Assembly (NCBI GenBank): GCA_024640405.1
Contig: JAHEFB010000001.1
Coordinates: 1-64,000 of the forward strand
DNA length: 64,000 bases
DNA from: Alphaproteobacteria bacterium
Lineage (GTDB): Bacteria; Pseudomonadota; Alphaproteobacteria; Rhizobiales; Aestuariivirgaceae
Direction: 5' to 3'
The notes below the pieces were generated by a model. It was given only the letters and a program-made list of their open reading frames with translations, had not been told where the DNA came from and did not search any database. The number at the start of each line of letters is the position of its first letter. Position 1 is the first letter of the stretch. Position numbers and translations under genes: made by a program. This document shows positions 9,031 to 16,970 of the stretch, one piece after another.

Positions 9031-9384
9031 CTAACTATCCCAGATCATTACCGGGCGAACTTCAACGTGACCGTGTTCGGCTGTGGGGATCATGGCAGCA
9101 TATCTGACGGCCTCGTCGAGATCTTCGCAGTCGAGCAGATAGTACCCGCCCAGTTGTTCCTTGGTTTCAGCGAAAGGTCCATCCATTGTCTCGGTTTTGC
9201 CGCCTTGCACGGAAACCGTGGTGGCAGTCGCGATCGGCTGCAGGGCGTCTCCGGCTACAAACTTGCCTGCCTGTTTTACGTCTTCGGTAAAGTCGACGTA
9301 ACCTTTCATGAATGGTCCGAATTCGTCGGTTCCCGGTTGTGGGCCTGATCCCTCTGTCGCGTAAATTAGAAGCATGTACTGCAT
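9031..9384 (-). CDS. YCII/DGPF-domain protein, ECF42 partner
   Basis: A 117-residue YCII-related protein beginning MQYMLLIYATE and carrying the hallmark TMDGPFAETKEQLGGYYLLD, the DGPF motif. DGPF proteins are almost always encoded next to ECF42 sigma factors and are usually their regulon members. The biochemical role is unknown. It is first in the two-gene operon, with an ECF42-type promoter 50-75 nt upstream. Confidence 0.9.
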   Translation of the reverse strand: MQYMLLIYATEGSGPQPGTDEFGPFMKGYVDFTEDVKQAGKFVAGDALQPIATATTVSVQGGKTETMDGPFAETKEQLGGYYLLDCEDLDEAVRYAAMIPTAEHGHVEVRPVMIWDS

Positions 9385-9434
9385 TTGATTTCTCCTTGTG
9401 ATGCACCAGGGCCATCATGGCCTTGTACATACCA

Positions 9435-9461
9435 GACGAACGGGATTGCTTGAAATCGACA
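9435..9461 (-). promoter_or_regulatory. Candidate ECF42 promoter (autoregulation)
   Basis: Read on the minus strand this is TGTCGA (9461-9456), a 17-nt spacer and CGTC (9438-9435). That matches the -35 TGTCGA and -10 CGTC-type elements reported for ECF42 promoters as I recall them. A start about 6-8 nt downstream would give a leader of about 45 nt before the YCII gene. Confidence 0.6.
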
Positions 9462-9626
9462 TGTTTATAGAATTTTTTCTAACGGCACCAAAAAGAGCCC
9501 GGGCCTCAGGTGATCGCGACAGGCGTCTTCCGCAAGAACGGAGAAGAATTCCGACGTCCGGTCGTGACACAGTGCGAGTTACGGACCGCGCGTTGCCGCG
9601 CTGTTCTGAAGGGGCCTGATCTCAGG

Positions 9627-10061
9627 TTATTTCACGGTCATGCAGGTGCAAGGGGCATTCTGGCTTACCTTGTGTGACACGCTTCCAAGCAACAGACTGG
9701 CAAGACCACCAAGCCCACGCCTGCCCGTTACAATCAGGTCTGCTTTGGATTTTTCAACCTGCCGCAGAATTTCGTCAGCCGGGTCGCCGTTGGCAATGAC
9801 ACATTCGGCGGGGCTGCAGCCCTGTTTTTTGGCTTGCTCGACAGCTTGCGCCATGACCTGTTTTCCAGCTGCGGCAATCTTTTCCTCAGTGGGTGGAATT
9901 GCCACTGCGCCGGAGCCTACCACTATCGCTGCGGTCTCAAGCTCCGGGGAGTGGACCAGATGAATTTTTGACTTGTACTTGTTGGCGATATCGCAAGCTG
10001 TGGCCAGCGCGTGTTCAGCCTGTTCGGATCCGTCAATTGCAACGACGATAGTGTTAAACAT
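9627..10061 (-). CDS. Universal stress protein, single UspA domain
   Basis: A 144-residue single-domain Usp beginning MFNTIVVAIDGSEQAEHAL and ending with LIVTGRRGLGGLASLLLGSVSHKVSQNAPCTCMTVK, which holds the complete G-x2-G-x9-G-S nucleotide-binding loop. It is therefore likely an ATP-binding Usp. The internal ATG is chosen because GAGGTG lies 7 nt upstream and the Usp fold starts there. The frame is open 72 nt further. An Fnr-type dyad is centred 66 nt upstream. Confidence 0.92.
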   Translation of the reverse strand: MFNTIVVAIDGSEQAEHALATACDIANKYKSKIHLVHSPELETAAIVVGSGAVAIPPTEEKIAAAGKQVMAQAVEQAKKQGCSPAECVIANGDPADEILRQVEKSKADLIVTGRRGLGGLASLLLGSVSHKVSQNAPCTCMTVK

Positions 10062-10119
10062 GTCAATCACCTCAATGTTGATGATGGCTGCCATGTTAAG
10101 CTGGAGAAAATGAAATATC

Positions 10120-10133
10120 TTGACGCAGATCAA
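10120..10133. promoter_or_regulatory. Fnr/FixK-type box upstream of single-domain usp
   Basis: TTGAC-GCAG-ATCAA, a full consensus match, between the end of sthA and the usp gene. The position corresponds to an activator at -41.5 with a leader of about 24 nt. Confidence 0.68.
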
Positions 10134-10142
10134 TCGTCAGGA

Positions 10143-11543
10143 TCAGGAGTTTGCCGTTGGCATCCGGTTCCACGCGTCCAGTGCCGCAATTTTGTAGGCT
10201 TCTGCCAGAGTGGGATAGTTGAAGGCATTTTCCACGAAGTACTCCAGGGTGCCCTGGAGATTGAGCACCGCCTGGCCTATATGGATCAGCTCGGTCGCGC
10301 CCTCGCCGACGATATGGCAGCCCAAGAGCCTGCGGCTCTTGAGTGAAAAGATCATCTTCAGCATGCCGGTGTTGAGGCCCATTATGTGTCCACGCGAAGT
10401 TTCCCGGAACCGCGCTATGCCGCATTCGTAAGCGATATTGCGCTCCTGAACCTCTTCTTCCGTCATGCCGACCGTCGACATTTCAGGTACCGAATAAATG
10501 CCATAGGGGAAAAATTCGGGCGGATTGTGTGCGGGCTCACCGAACGCATGACAGGCGGCAATTCTTCCCTGTTCCATCGAGGTTGACGCGAGGCTGGGAA
10601 AGCCGATTACGTCACCGGCGGCATAAATTCCCGGCACATTTGTTTCGAAAGTTCCGGCATCGACCTGTAACCTTCCGCGATCATCGGCATCCAGGCCGCA
10701 GGCATCAAGGTTGAGACCGGCGGTTGATCCAATTCTGCCGGCTGCGAACAGAACCATTTCAGAGCGAATGTTTCGACCTCCCTGCATCTCAACCTCGCAT
10801 CCGCCATTTTCCAGTCTGGTGATGTTCTCAACCTTGCGGCCAAACCGCAGCACCATCCCCCGGTCCTTGATCTGGTGGGTAAAATCATCAATCAGTTCGC
10901 GGTCGATGAAATCAAGCATGGTATCGCGTGGTTCGACAACGGTGACATGCACATCCAGTGAACTGAAGATGGTGGCATATTCTATTCCAATTACTCCTGC
11001 GCCGATTACCGTTATCGTACGGGGCAAACGGTCCAGGTTGAGAATTTCATCACTGTCAAAGACACTCGTCGCGTCAAATGGCACATGGGCAGGGCGCAAG
11101 GGGACGGTTCCGACAGCCAGCAGAATTCTATCGGCAGTGAACGAGAGTGTTTCACCTTCATCTCCAACAACCTCAATGGCATGTTGATCGACAAAGCGTG
11201 CCTCGCCATTGAGGGTTGTTACCTGGTTGCGGGCAAACTGATGCTCCAGAACCTCAATCTCGTGATTGAGGGTAATATGCAGGCGCGCGCGCAGGTCGTT
11301 GGCGGTCAGGTCCTGTTTGACGCGATATGATCTTCCGTAAAAACCGCGTTCACGCCAGCCGGACAGGTTCAGTGCGGTTTCCCTGAGTGTCTTGGATGGA
11401 ATGGTTCCGGTGTGTACGGAAACGCCGCCGACACGTCTTCCGCGTTCAACGACCAGAACCTTCCTGCCGAATTTTGCAGCCTGAATCGCCGCGCGGCGTC
11501 CGGCTGGTCCGCTGCCGATAACAATGAAGTCGTAGTGTTCCAT
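10143..11543 (-). CDS. sthA: Soluble pyridine nucleotide transhydrogenase (Si-specific)
   Basis: FAD enzyme that reversibly transfers hydride between NADPH and NAD+, cytoplasmic. At 466 residues it equals the E. coli SthA length. The FAD fold FIVIGSGPAGRRAAIQAAKFG is at the start, the NAD fold VIGAGVIGIEYATIFSSL is mid-protein, and the site that holds the redox-active CxxxxC in lipoamide dehydrogenases reads VSVHTGTIPSKTL without cysteines, diagnostic for SthA. The start is the ATG of MEHYDF. The longer frame adds 29 unrelated residues. It lies upstream of a usp gene on the same strand with an Fnr-type dyad between them, so both may serve redox balance at low oxygen. Confidence 0.93.
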   Translation of the reverse strand: MEHYDFIVIGSGPAGRRAAIQAAKFGRKVLVVERGRRVGGVSVHTGTIPSKTLRETALNLSGWRERGFYGRSYRVKQDLTANDLRARLHITLNHEIEVLEHQFARNQVTTLNGEARFVDQHAIEVVGDEGETLSFTADRILLAVGTVPLRPAHVPFDATSVFDSDEILNLDRLPRTITVIGAGVIGIEYATIFSSLDVHVTVVEPRDTMLDFIDRELIDDFTHQIKDRGMVLRFGRKVENITRLENGGCEVEMQGGRNIRSEMVLFAAGRIGSTAGLNLDACGLDADDRGRLQVDAGTFETNVPGIYAAGDVIGFPSLASTSMEQGRIAACHAFGEPAHNPPEFFPYGIYSVPEMSTVGMTEEEVQERNIAYECGIARFRETSRGHIMGLNTGMLKMIFSLKSRRLLGCHIVGEGATELIHIGQAVLNLQGTLEYFVENAFNYPTLAEAYKIAALDAWNRMPTANS

Positions 11544-11732
11544 GGCAATTCTGTTCCAACCCGGTCTGCCGATGCAATTCAAGGGAATCACTGCAACTGC
11601 AGCGCCTTGACGCATTCGATCCCATATCATGAAGAATGTCTTCGGAAGCAGGGCTGCTCCGATTCATCTCGACTGTCACCGGTCAGTCTTATTGATCTTT
11701 GCGGCAATCGCAATGCACCGGTGACCAAAGAT

Positions 11733-12323
11733 TCACTTCTCTTGCCTGGTTCTGAGATGTCGTTTCAGGACATTTACCATCCCTTGCACCTCATCCTCCT
11801 TGAGACGACCATGATTAGCGAGAAACAGAACGATATCGCGCTTCGAATAACGTCCCATCAGCCGGGTATCATCGATGATGAGTTCGCTGCGGGAGAGCTT
11901 CACTGCCCTGTCATGGCAGATTCGGCACTTCTTTTGAAAAAGCCCTCCCGACTGCTGGATGCTGATGAAATGGACCATGATGGTCGCCACCTCGGCCGGC
12001 GTCAGCCTGCCATGATCCGCATCCAGAAATGCACGTACCTCGCGGCCGGTCTCGCGACCGATGAGGTTGCCATTTGACATTACCAGGTTTTTCCGCACGA
12101 AGGTGCCTGCATGCGGTGCGTGGCAATCGCCGCATCGCTGCTCATACAGCTTGTGTGGATCAATTGATTGCGCAAAGGCCACTGCCGGCATTGCTGTCGA
12201 GATTGCGAGAAAGCAAGGCGCGCTTTTTCCGAGTAATCCAGATACAATCCGGCGCACGTAACCGGGGTTTTCAATGCTCGTCAAAAGTCCCACAGCGCGT
12301 CTCTTCCAAGGGTGAATTCTCAA
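11733..12323 (-). CDS. Periplasmic diheme cytochrome c-like protein
   Basis: The product carries two heme-attachment motifs, CGDCH (about residue 64) and CRICH (about residue 132), on two similar c-type modules (HGRLTPAEV and HGRLKEDEV repeats). A signal peptide is visible as MRRIVSGLLGKSAPCFLA...AVAFAQS if translation begins at the GTG at 12257 rather than at 12323. The Fnr-type dyad centred at 12363.5 would place transcription start near 12322, which also favours the shorter form. Family not named. The role is probably periplasmic electron transfer. Confidence 0.75.
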   Translation of the reverse strand: MRIHPWKRRAVGLLTSIENPGYVRRIVSGLLGKSAPCFLAISTAMPAVAFAQSIDPHKLYEQRCGDCHAPHAGTFVRKNLVMSNGNLIGRETGREVRAFLDADHGRLTPAEVATIMVHFISIQQSGGLFQKKCRICHDRAVKLSRSELIIDDTRLMGRYSKRDIVLFLANHGRLKEDEVQGMVNVLKRHLRTRQEK

Positions 12324-12356
12324 TTCATACTGTAGCGATCAGGGACTGCAATTGCC

Positions 12357-12370
12357 TTGACCGTCATCAA
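12357..12370. promoter_or_regulatory. Fnr/FixK-type box upstream of cytochrome c gene
   Basis: TTGAC-CGTC-ATCAA, a full consensus match, located immediately upstream of the diheme cytochrome gene. At the canonical -41.5 spacing the transcript would begin at about 12322, at or just inside the longest possible start codon. Confidence 0.66.
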
Positions 12371-12473
12371 ATGAATACAGGTCGTCTGATGATTGGCTTG
12401 TGTCGTCTTTTTTGAGCGTCGCACGCAAGCTGCCTACCGCAAGTGAACCGCGGCAATTAGACTTCCATCCTGT

Positions 12474-13979
12474 TCATTCTCTTGTTCGCCGAATTCTAGC
12501 CGTCAGCGGCCGCCACAGCGGCGTCTGGGACAGGAGCATGAGGACGAAGGCCGTTGTCAGCATAAATGAGATGGGATGGGAGACGAAATCCCAAAGGAAA
12601 GTGCCAATATCGCCGCGTGCACCGATCATGGCCCGCCGGTAGTTTGAGTCCATCATTGGACCGAGGATAACGCCGAGAATTATCGGTCCGACCTGAAAGC
12701 CGTAAGTCTTGAGAAAATAGCCGATCACACCAAACCCGAGCATCCAGTAGACGTGCGACGGATTATTCTGGATTGCATAAGTGCCCACTGACGAGAGCAC
12801 AATTATGAGTGGTATCAAAACGGCTTTGGGGCACTCGATAATTTTTGTGAATATCCGAACGCCTGTGAGCCCAAATATGAGCAGGAAGACATTGGCGAGA
12901 AGCAGGTTACCGACGGTGAACCAGAACAGATGCGGTGTCTCGATGAGCATCAGCGGCCCGGGCTTCAAGCCGTGAATAAACAACGCTCCGATAATAACGG
13001 CAGTTACCGCATCGCCCGGTATTCCCAGCGTCAGCATTGGAACAAACGCACCTCCAACGGCTGCATTGTTGGCTGCTTCCGGCGCGACCAGTCCTTCTTT
13101 TGCCCCTTCTCCGAACGGTACTTCCGGGTTGGGCGTGGTTCGCTTGGCATCATCATAGGCCAGCAGAGCGGCAATATCGCCGCCGGTACCGGGAAGCGCA
13201 CCAATTATCGTGCCAATGCCGGACGCGCGCATGGCCAGCCAGAAATACTTCTTCACATCCGACAGTTTGGGAATGATCCGGTCGATCTTCTGCTTGATCG
13301 TTGCGAGATCGAGATTGTGCAACTGGACCAACGCTTCGGCAACACCAAAGAATCCGATCATGGCCGCGATATATGGGACACCTCCCATCAGTGTGATTGA
13401 GCCGTAGGTGAAGCGCCCTTCCGCCGTCATGGGATCAAGCCCCACCATCCCGATCAACACGCCGAGTGCGCCGGCGAACGCGCCCTTGGCAAAACTCTCT
13501 CCTGACAGAGTTCCGACGAGCAGGATGCCTATGAGGCCGAGTAACAGATAATCCCGGGAATTGAACTGGATCGCGAAACTGGTGATCAGCGGCGCCATGA
13601 GAGCCAAAGCGAGGATTCCGACAAATCCGCCGAATACCGACATGACCGTTGTCAGTCCGATGGCCTCTCCCGCCTCGCCACGCTTGGCTAGCGGATACCC
13701 GTCAAACGCGGTTGCGATGGCGCTGGGTGCGCCAGGAATATTGAGCAAAATGGCGGTGCGGGCGCCACCATAAACGCCACCAATGAATACGCCTGCGATC
13801 AGCGCCAAGGCTTCATTGACCTGCCATTTGAACGTGAATGAGATCAGGATGGAAGTTGCCATCGTCACCGACAGACCGGGGATGGCTCCAACGTAAATGC
13901 CGGCCAGCGTTCCTGCTGCCGTAAGGAACATCAACCAGGGATCCAGCCAGGAAATCGAGAGATTGGCGAGTGCTTCCAT
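12474..13979 (-). CDS. tctA: Tripartite tricarboxylate transporter, large permease TctA
   Basis: A 501-residue membrane protein with about 10-12 hydrophobic segments. The N-terminal glycine-rich signature (GTLAGIYVGAIPGLSVTMATSI) and the internal IGALPGTGGDIAALLAYDDAKR belong to the TctA family. It works with TctB and the periplasmic receptor TctC to take up a carboxylate using an ion gradient. It starts one base after the tctB stop and is last in a tctC-tctB-tctA operon. The substrate is not defined. Citrate, tartrate, terephthalate and other carboxylates are all known for the family. Confidence 0.93.
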   Translation of the reverse strand: MEALANLSISWLDPWLMFLTAAGTLAGIYVGAIPGLSVTMATSILISFTFKWQVNEALALIAGVFIGGVYGGARTAILLNIPGAPSAIATAFDGYPLAKRGEAGEAIGLTTVMSVFGGFVGILALALMAPLITSFAIQFNSRDYLLLGLIGILLVGTLSGESFAKGAFAGALGVLIGMVGLDPMTAEGRFTYGSITLMGGVPYIAAMIGFFGVAEALVQLHNLDLATIKQKIDRIIPKLSDVKKYFWLAMRASGIGTIIGALPGTGGDIAALLAYDDAKRTTPNPEVPFGEGAKEGLVAPEAANNAAVGGAFVPMLTLGIPGDAVTAVIIGALFIHGLKPGPLMLIETPHLFWFTVGNLLLANVFLLIFGLTGVRIFTKIIECPKAVLIPLIIVLSSVGTYAIQNNPSHVYWMLGFGVIGYFLKTYGFQVGPIILGVILGPMMDSNYRRAMIGARGDIGTFLWDFVSHPISFMLTTAFVLMLLSQTPLWRPLTARIRRTRE

Positions 13980-13980
13980 G

Positions 13981-14475
13981 TCAGATGATGCCCCGGATCA
14001 TGCTGCCGCCCGGCAGCACGACCTGGAAGACCATGCGGAAAACGATGTAAACAATCGCCAGGGAGGCCAGGGTGAGCGCAGCTGAAATGACAGGTCCCTT
14101 GCGCCAAAGCAGCCAGAACGAAGCGAAAAGGAAAACCGCCGAGCTGAAGACAAAACCAATCAGGGGCATGGCGACAACGTAAGCAAGGATGAAACCGACG
14201 ACCACGAGTAATCGTAGCGGAACAATGTCTCTCAAAAATGACGATTGCCGATCCTGTGAGGTCGATCCCTTGGCCATCAATTCGCGCATGATGACCAATG
14301 AACTCAGCAGCATTGTCGCTGAAGCCAGCATGGGAAAGACACCCGGCTCAGACAGGCCGCGCAGACCTGATATTGCATAGGACTGCCAAAACGCAGTGAC
14401 GCTGAAGACGATCAACAGGATTGAGAAAACCATTTCACCCGGACGCCGTAAGGACTCCTTTTGCGCGCCGCTCAT
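13981..14475 (-). CDS. tctB: Tripartite tricarboxylate transporter, small permease TctB
   Basis: A 164-residue protein with four hydrophobic segments (for example GEMVFSILLIVFSVTAFWQS and VVVGFILAYVVAMPLIGFVF), the usual size and topology of TctB. Sequence conservation in this family is low, so the assignment rests on topology and on its place between TctC and TctA. It follows tctC after a gap of about 105 nt containing a strong stem-loop. Confidence 0.88.
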   Translation of the reverse strand: MSGAQKESLRRPGEMVFSILLIVFSVTAFWQSYAISGLRGLSEPGVFPMLASATMLLSSLVIMRELMAKGSTSQDRQSSFLRDIVPLRLLVVVGFILAYVVAMPLIGFVFSSAVFLFASFWLLWRKGPVISAALTLASLAIVYIVFRMVFQVVLPGGSMIRGII

Positions 14476-14511
14476 CGGCTGTTTCCTTCCAGGGATATTG
14501 ATTTTTCAGTT

Positions 14512-14538
14512 GGCCAGCCCGTCGGAAACGGGCTGGCC
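14512..14538 (-). terminator. Intercistronic stem-loop between tctC and tctB
   Basis: A perfect 10-bp stem GGCCAGCCCG/CGGGCTGGCC with a 7-nt loop lies between the receptor and permease genes. There is no long U-tract on the tctC-proximal transcript, so it more likely stabilises the tctC mRNA end or attenuates than fully terminates (inference). Confidence 0.6.
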
Positions 14539-14581
14539 TTTGGTGAGAAATACAAGCCGATCAGCCAGCGACTGCCAGATA

Positions 14582-15574
14582 TCACGGGCGCATAATGCCG
14601 AGTTTTTCCGGGCTCACCTTGGCGGCGCCGGAATCCTGCAATGCCCAGGCTGTGACTTGCTGCCACTTTTTCACAAATGCGGCAGCTTCATCGCCAGAAA
14701 TGTTCATGACAACATTGCCCTTGTTTGCCATCAAAGTGGTGAAGGTTTCGCTTTTGGCTGCGGTGTCAAACGATGCCACCAGTTTTGCTTTCACGTCATC
14801 CGGAACATCCTGTCGTACAAAGACCCCATAAAACGGACCCCATGGCAGAAACTTCGCCATCTCAGGCAATGCATCGGTGATTGCGGGAACATCCGGCAGT
14901 GTGGCCACCGGTTCAGGGTTCACCACAGCAAGTACACGCATTTTGCCAGCCTGAACCTGAGCAGCTGCGGCCGAAATACCTGCCGGCATGAAGTCGACTT
15001 CGCCGCCCAGCATGGCAGTCAGGCCGGGGCCTTCGCCACCAAAGGGAATAGCAGTCACATCAAAGTCGGCGGAGTTTTTGATCAGGGCAGCAATAGTGCT
15101 CGGCAGACCACCAGGGCCTGTGGATCCCATTTTTACGGCACCCGGGTTGGCTTTTATGTCAGCCAGCAATTCCTGCATGGTCTTGTATTTTGATTCCGTG
15201 GTGACGGCGATAACAGCAACACCGCGGCCCAGAATGTTGACAGGGTAGAATTTCGAGTAGTCGAGATCTGCGACACCCATGATCGGGTGTAGTTGCGGGT
15301 TTTCCGCGCCATACAGGAACGTATAACCGTCGGCAGGTGCCGCATTGACAAATGCGGTTGAAATCGCGCCGGCACCGCCAGATTTGTTGAGCACCACAAT
15401 CGGCTTGCCCAACGCTTCTTCAGCGGCCGGGTTTACGGCACGGGCAACCGTGTCCGTAGCGCCGCCAGCACCCCACATCACGACGCCGAGCACTTCTCGC
15501 TCGGGATATTCAGCTGCTAGAGACGGGCCAGCCATCAGCGCCAATGCGAGCGCTGCTCCAAGTAGTCTTTTCAT
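14582..15574 (-). CDS. tctC: Tripartite tricarboxylate transporter receptor TctC (Bug family)
   Basis: A 330-residue periplasmic binding protein with a clear Sec signal peptide (MKRLLGAALALALMAGPSLAA). The mature part has Bug-family features: VVMWGAGGATDTVARAVNPAAEEALGKPIVVLNKSGGAG near the N-terminus and GSTGPGGLPSTIAALI in the carboxylate-binding loop. It captures a carboxylate for TctAB. It is divergent from the fumarate reductase/fumarase operon across a 332-nt gap, suggesting that the imported acid enters that pathway (inference). Confidence 0.92.
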   Translation of the reverse strand: MKRLLGAALALALMAGPSLAAEYPEREVLGVVMWGAGGATDTVARAVNPAAEEALGKPIVVLNKSGGAGAISTAFVNAAPADGYTFLYGAENPQLHPIMGVADLDYSKFYPVNILGRGVAVIAVTTESKYKTMQELLADIKANPGAVKMGSTGPGGLPSTIAALIKNSADFDVTAIPFGGEGPGLTAMLGGEVDFMPAGISAAAAQVQAGKMRVLAVVNPEPVATLPDVPAITDALPEMAKFLPWGPFYGVFVRQDVPDDVKAKLVASFDTAAKSETFTTLMANKGNVVMNISGDEAAAFVKKWQQVTAWALQDSGAAKVSPEKLGIMRP

Positions 15575-15906
15575 TCAAAATCCCTCCCAGGATATCGGCG
15601 CGTAGTTGTTGCCGGTAGAACAATTCAACCAGCCCGCTCCATCAGCGCCCATTGATGGTGCAGCAGAAACTGCAATCATTGGGCGTTAGCGAAAATAATG
15701 CAATGTTGCAAAAGTACCTGGAAAGAATTGACAGCAATTTCCTGCAAGGGATCCACAGCAACCTCGCTGGTGGAGATGAAGCTAAGTGAGCAATTTTCTG
15801 TAAGAAAATTTTATATTTCTGGTTAATTTTTATCTCTTTCCGTTAGAAAATCAAAAATATATAGATAGAGCGGTGATAAAATCCGGCCAAATAGCGGAGC
15901 AGTGAT
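15575..15906. other. Divergent control region tctC / frd-fum operon
   Basis: No gene was found in this 332-nt gap. It is AT-rich relative to its surroundings in its distal third and must hold both promoters. A perfect inverted repeat AATTTTCT-GTA-AGAAAATT lies at 15792-15810, and its right arm recurs as GTTAGAAAAT at about 15842-15851. A second weak dyad GCAA-TG-TTGC lies near 15700. No regulator gene is adjacent. Confidence 0.5.
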
Positions 15907-16635
15907 TTGTTGTCCGATTCAGCTGATATGGAAGTCTCGGTCTGGCGTGGCGCCGGCGTTGCGGGCCAATTCGAGAACTTCAAGGTTCCGGCACAGGAAA
16001 ACCAGACTATTCTGGATGTGGTTGCCTGGATTCAACAAAACTGCGATCCGACGCTGTCTTATCGCTATGCGTGCCGTGTTGGCATGTGCGGATCCTGCGC
16101 CATGATGGTCAACGGCGTGCCGCGCTGGACCTGTCGGACGCATGTCAAGGTGGCGCTGCAAGGCAACAGGATCAGCATCGGTCCGCTGCGCAATCTGCCG
16201 GTCATCAAGGATCTGGCGACGGATATGGATCCGTTCTTTGACAAATGGATATCAGCAGAGGGCGTGCATCACCCGACCAGGTCGCGCGACGATGCGATCG
16301 AACAGATTGATCCGGAAGATCATGCGCGCCGGCAAGCAAACGAGGGGATTGAGTGTATCAACTGCTCGGTCTGCTACGCTGCCTGCGATACCGTGGCCGG
16401 CAGTGCCGACTATCTGGGGCCAGCCGCCCTGCAACGTGCCTGGACACTTTTCAATGATGCAAGAGATGCCGGCAGGGTGAGCATTCTCGAGGCAGTGTCT
16501 GGCAAGGGTGGTTGCCACAACTGCCATAGCCAGGGCAGTTGCAGCCAGTATTGCCCCAACGATCTGAATCCGATGGCAGCGATTGCCGGGCTGAAACGCG
16601 AGACAGCGTTGTCGTTTTTCAAGAGGCGGACCTGA
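15907..16635 (+). CDS. Succinate dehydrogenase/fumarate reductase iron-sulfur subunit (FrdB-like)
   Basis: Electron-transfer subunit of a membrane quinol:fumarate/succinate:quinone oxidoreductase, 242 residues. The [2Fe-2S] site is YACRVGMCGSCAMMVNG (about residues 55-71). The distal ferredoxin-type sites are CINCSVCYAAC and CHNCHSQGSCSQYCPNDLNP. The CINC..CYAAC form is closer to E. coli FrdB than to SdhB. The start is uncertain: TTG 15907 lies 7 nt after GGAG, and an ATG at 15928 is alternative. First gene of a tightly overlapping operon with two anchors, the flavoprotein and fumarase subunits. Confidence 0.9.
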   Translation: MLSDSADMEVSVWRGAGVAGQFENFKVPAQENQTILDVVAWIQQNCDPTLSYRYACRVGMCGSCAMMVNGVPRWTCRTHVKVALQGNRISIGPLRNLPVIKDLATDMDPFFDKWISAEGVHHPTRSRDDAIEQIDPEDHARRQANEGIECINCSVCYAACDTVAGSADYLGPAALQRAWTLFNDARDAGRVSILEAVSGKGGCHNCHSQGSCSQYCPNDLNPMAAIAGLKRETALSFFKRRT

Positions 16636-16637
16636 GC

Positions 16638-16970
16638 ATGCTGACAGTCAGGCTTTACATGCTTCAACGCATCACCGCACTGCTGATGGCGCCGCTGGTG
16701 CTGGGCCATCTGGCGGTGATGATCTATGCGATTCAGAGCGGCATATCGGCGGCCGAGATTCTGGGCCGCACCCAGGGCAGCATCGCCTGGTTTCTGTTTT
16801 ATGGCGGGTTTGTTGTTGCTGTGTCCGTACACGCGGCAATCGGATTGCGGGTAGTTGTTCACGAGACATTCGGCCTCAGGAACACCTTGCTCGACCTGTT
16901 TACGTGGGCTGTGGCTGCAGGCCTGTTTCTGCTTGGTGGGCGGGCCGTGATGGCGGTGACCTTGTCATGA
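16638..16970 (+). CDS. Fumarate reductase/succinate dehydrogenase membrane anchor subunit 1
   Basis: A 110-residue protein with three hydrophobic segments. Histidines in LVLGHLAVM and VSVHAAIGLR are positioned in helices as candidate axial ligands for heme b. It begins two bases after the iron-sulfur subunit stop and its TGA overlaps the next ATG (ATGA), so translation is probably coupled. Which of the two anchors corresponds to SdhC or SdhD cannot be settled by eye. Confidence 0.8.
   Translation: MLTVRLYMLQRITALLMAPLVLGHLAVMIYAIQSGISAAEILGRTQGSIAWFLFYGGFVVAVSVHAAIGLRVVVHETFGLRNTLLDLFTWAVAAGLFLLGGRAVMAVTLS

Noticed and set aside
11590-11620. Seventh Fnr-type site upstream of sthA (TTGAC-GCAT-TCGAT)
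   Set aside because: The second half-site has at least two mismatches from RTCAA, so it was not counted.
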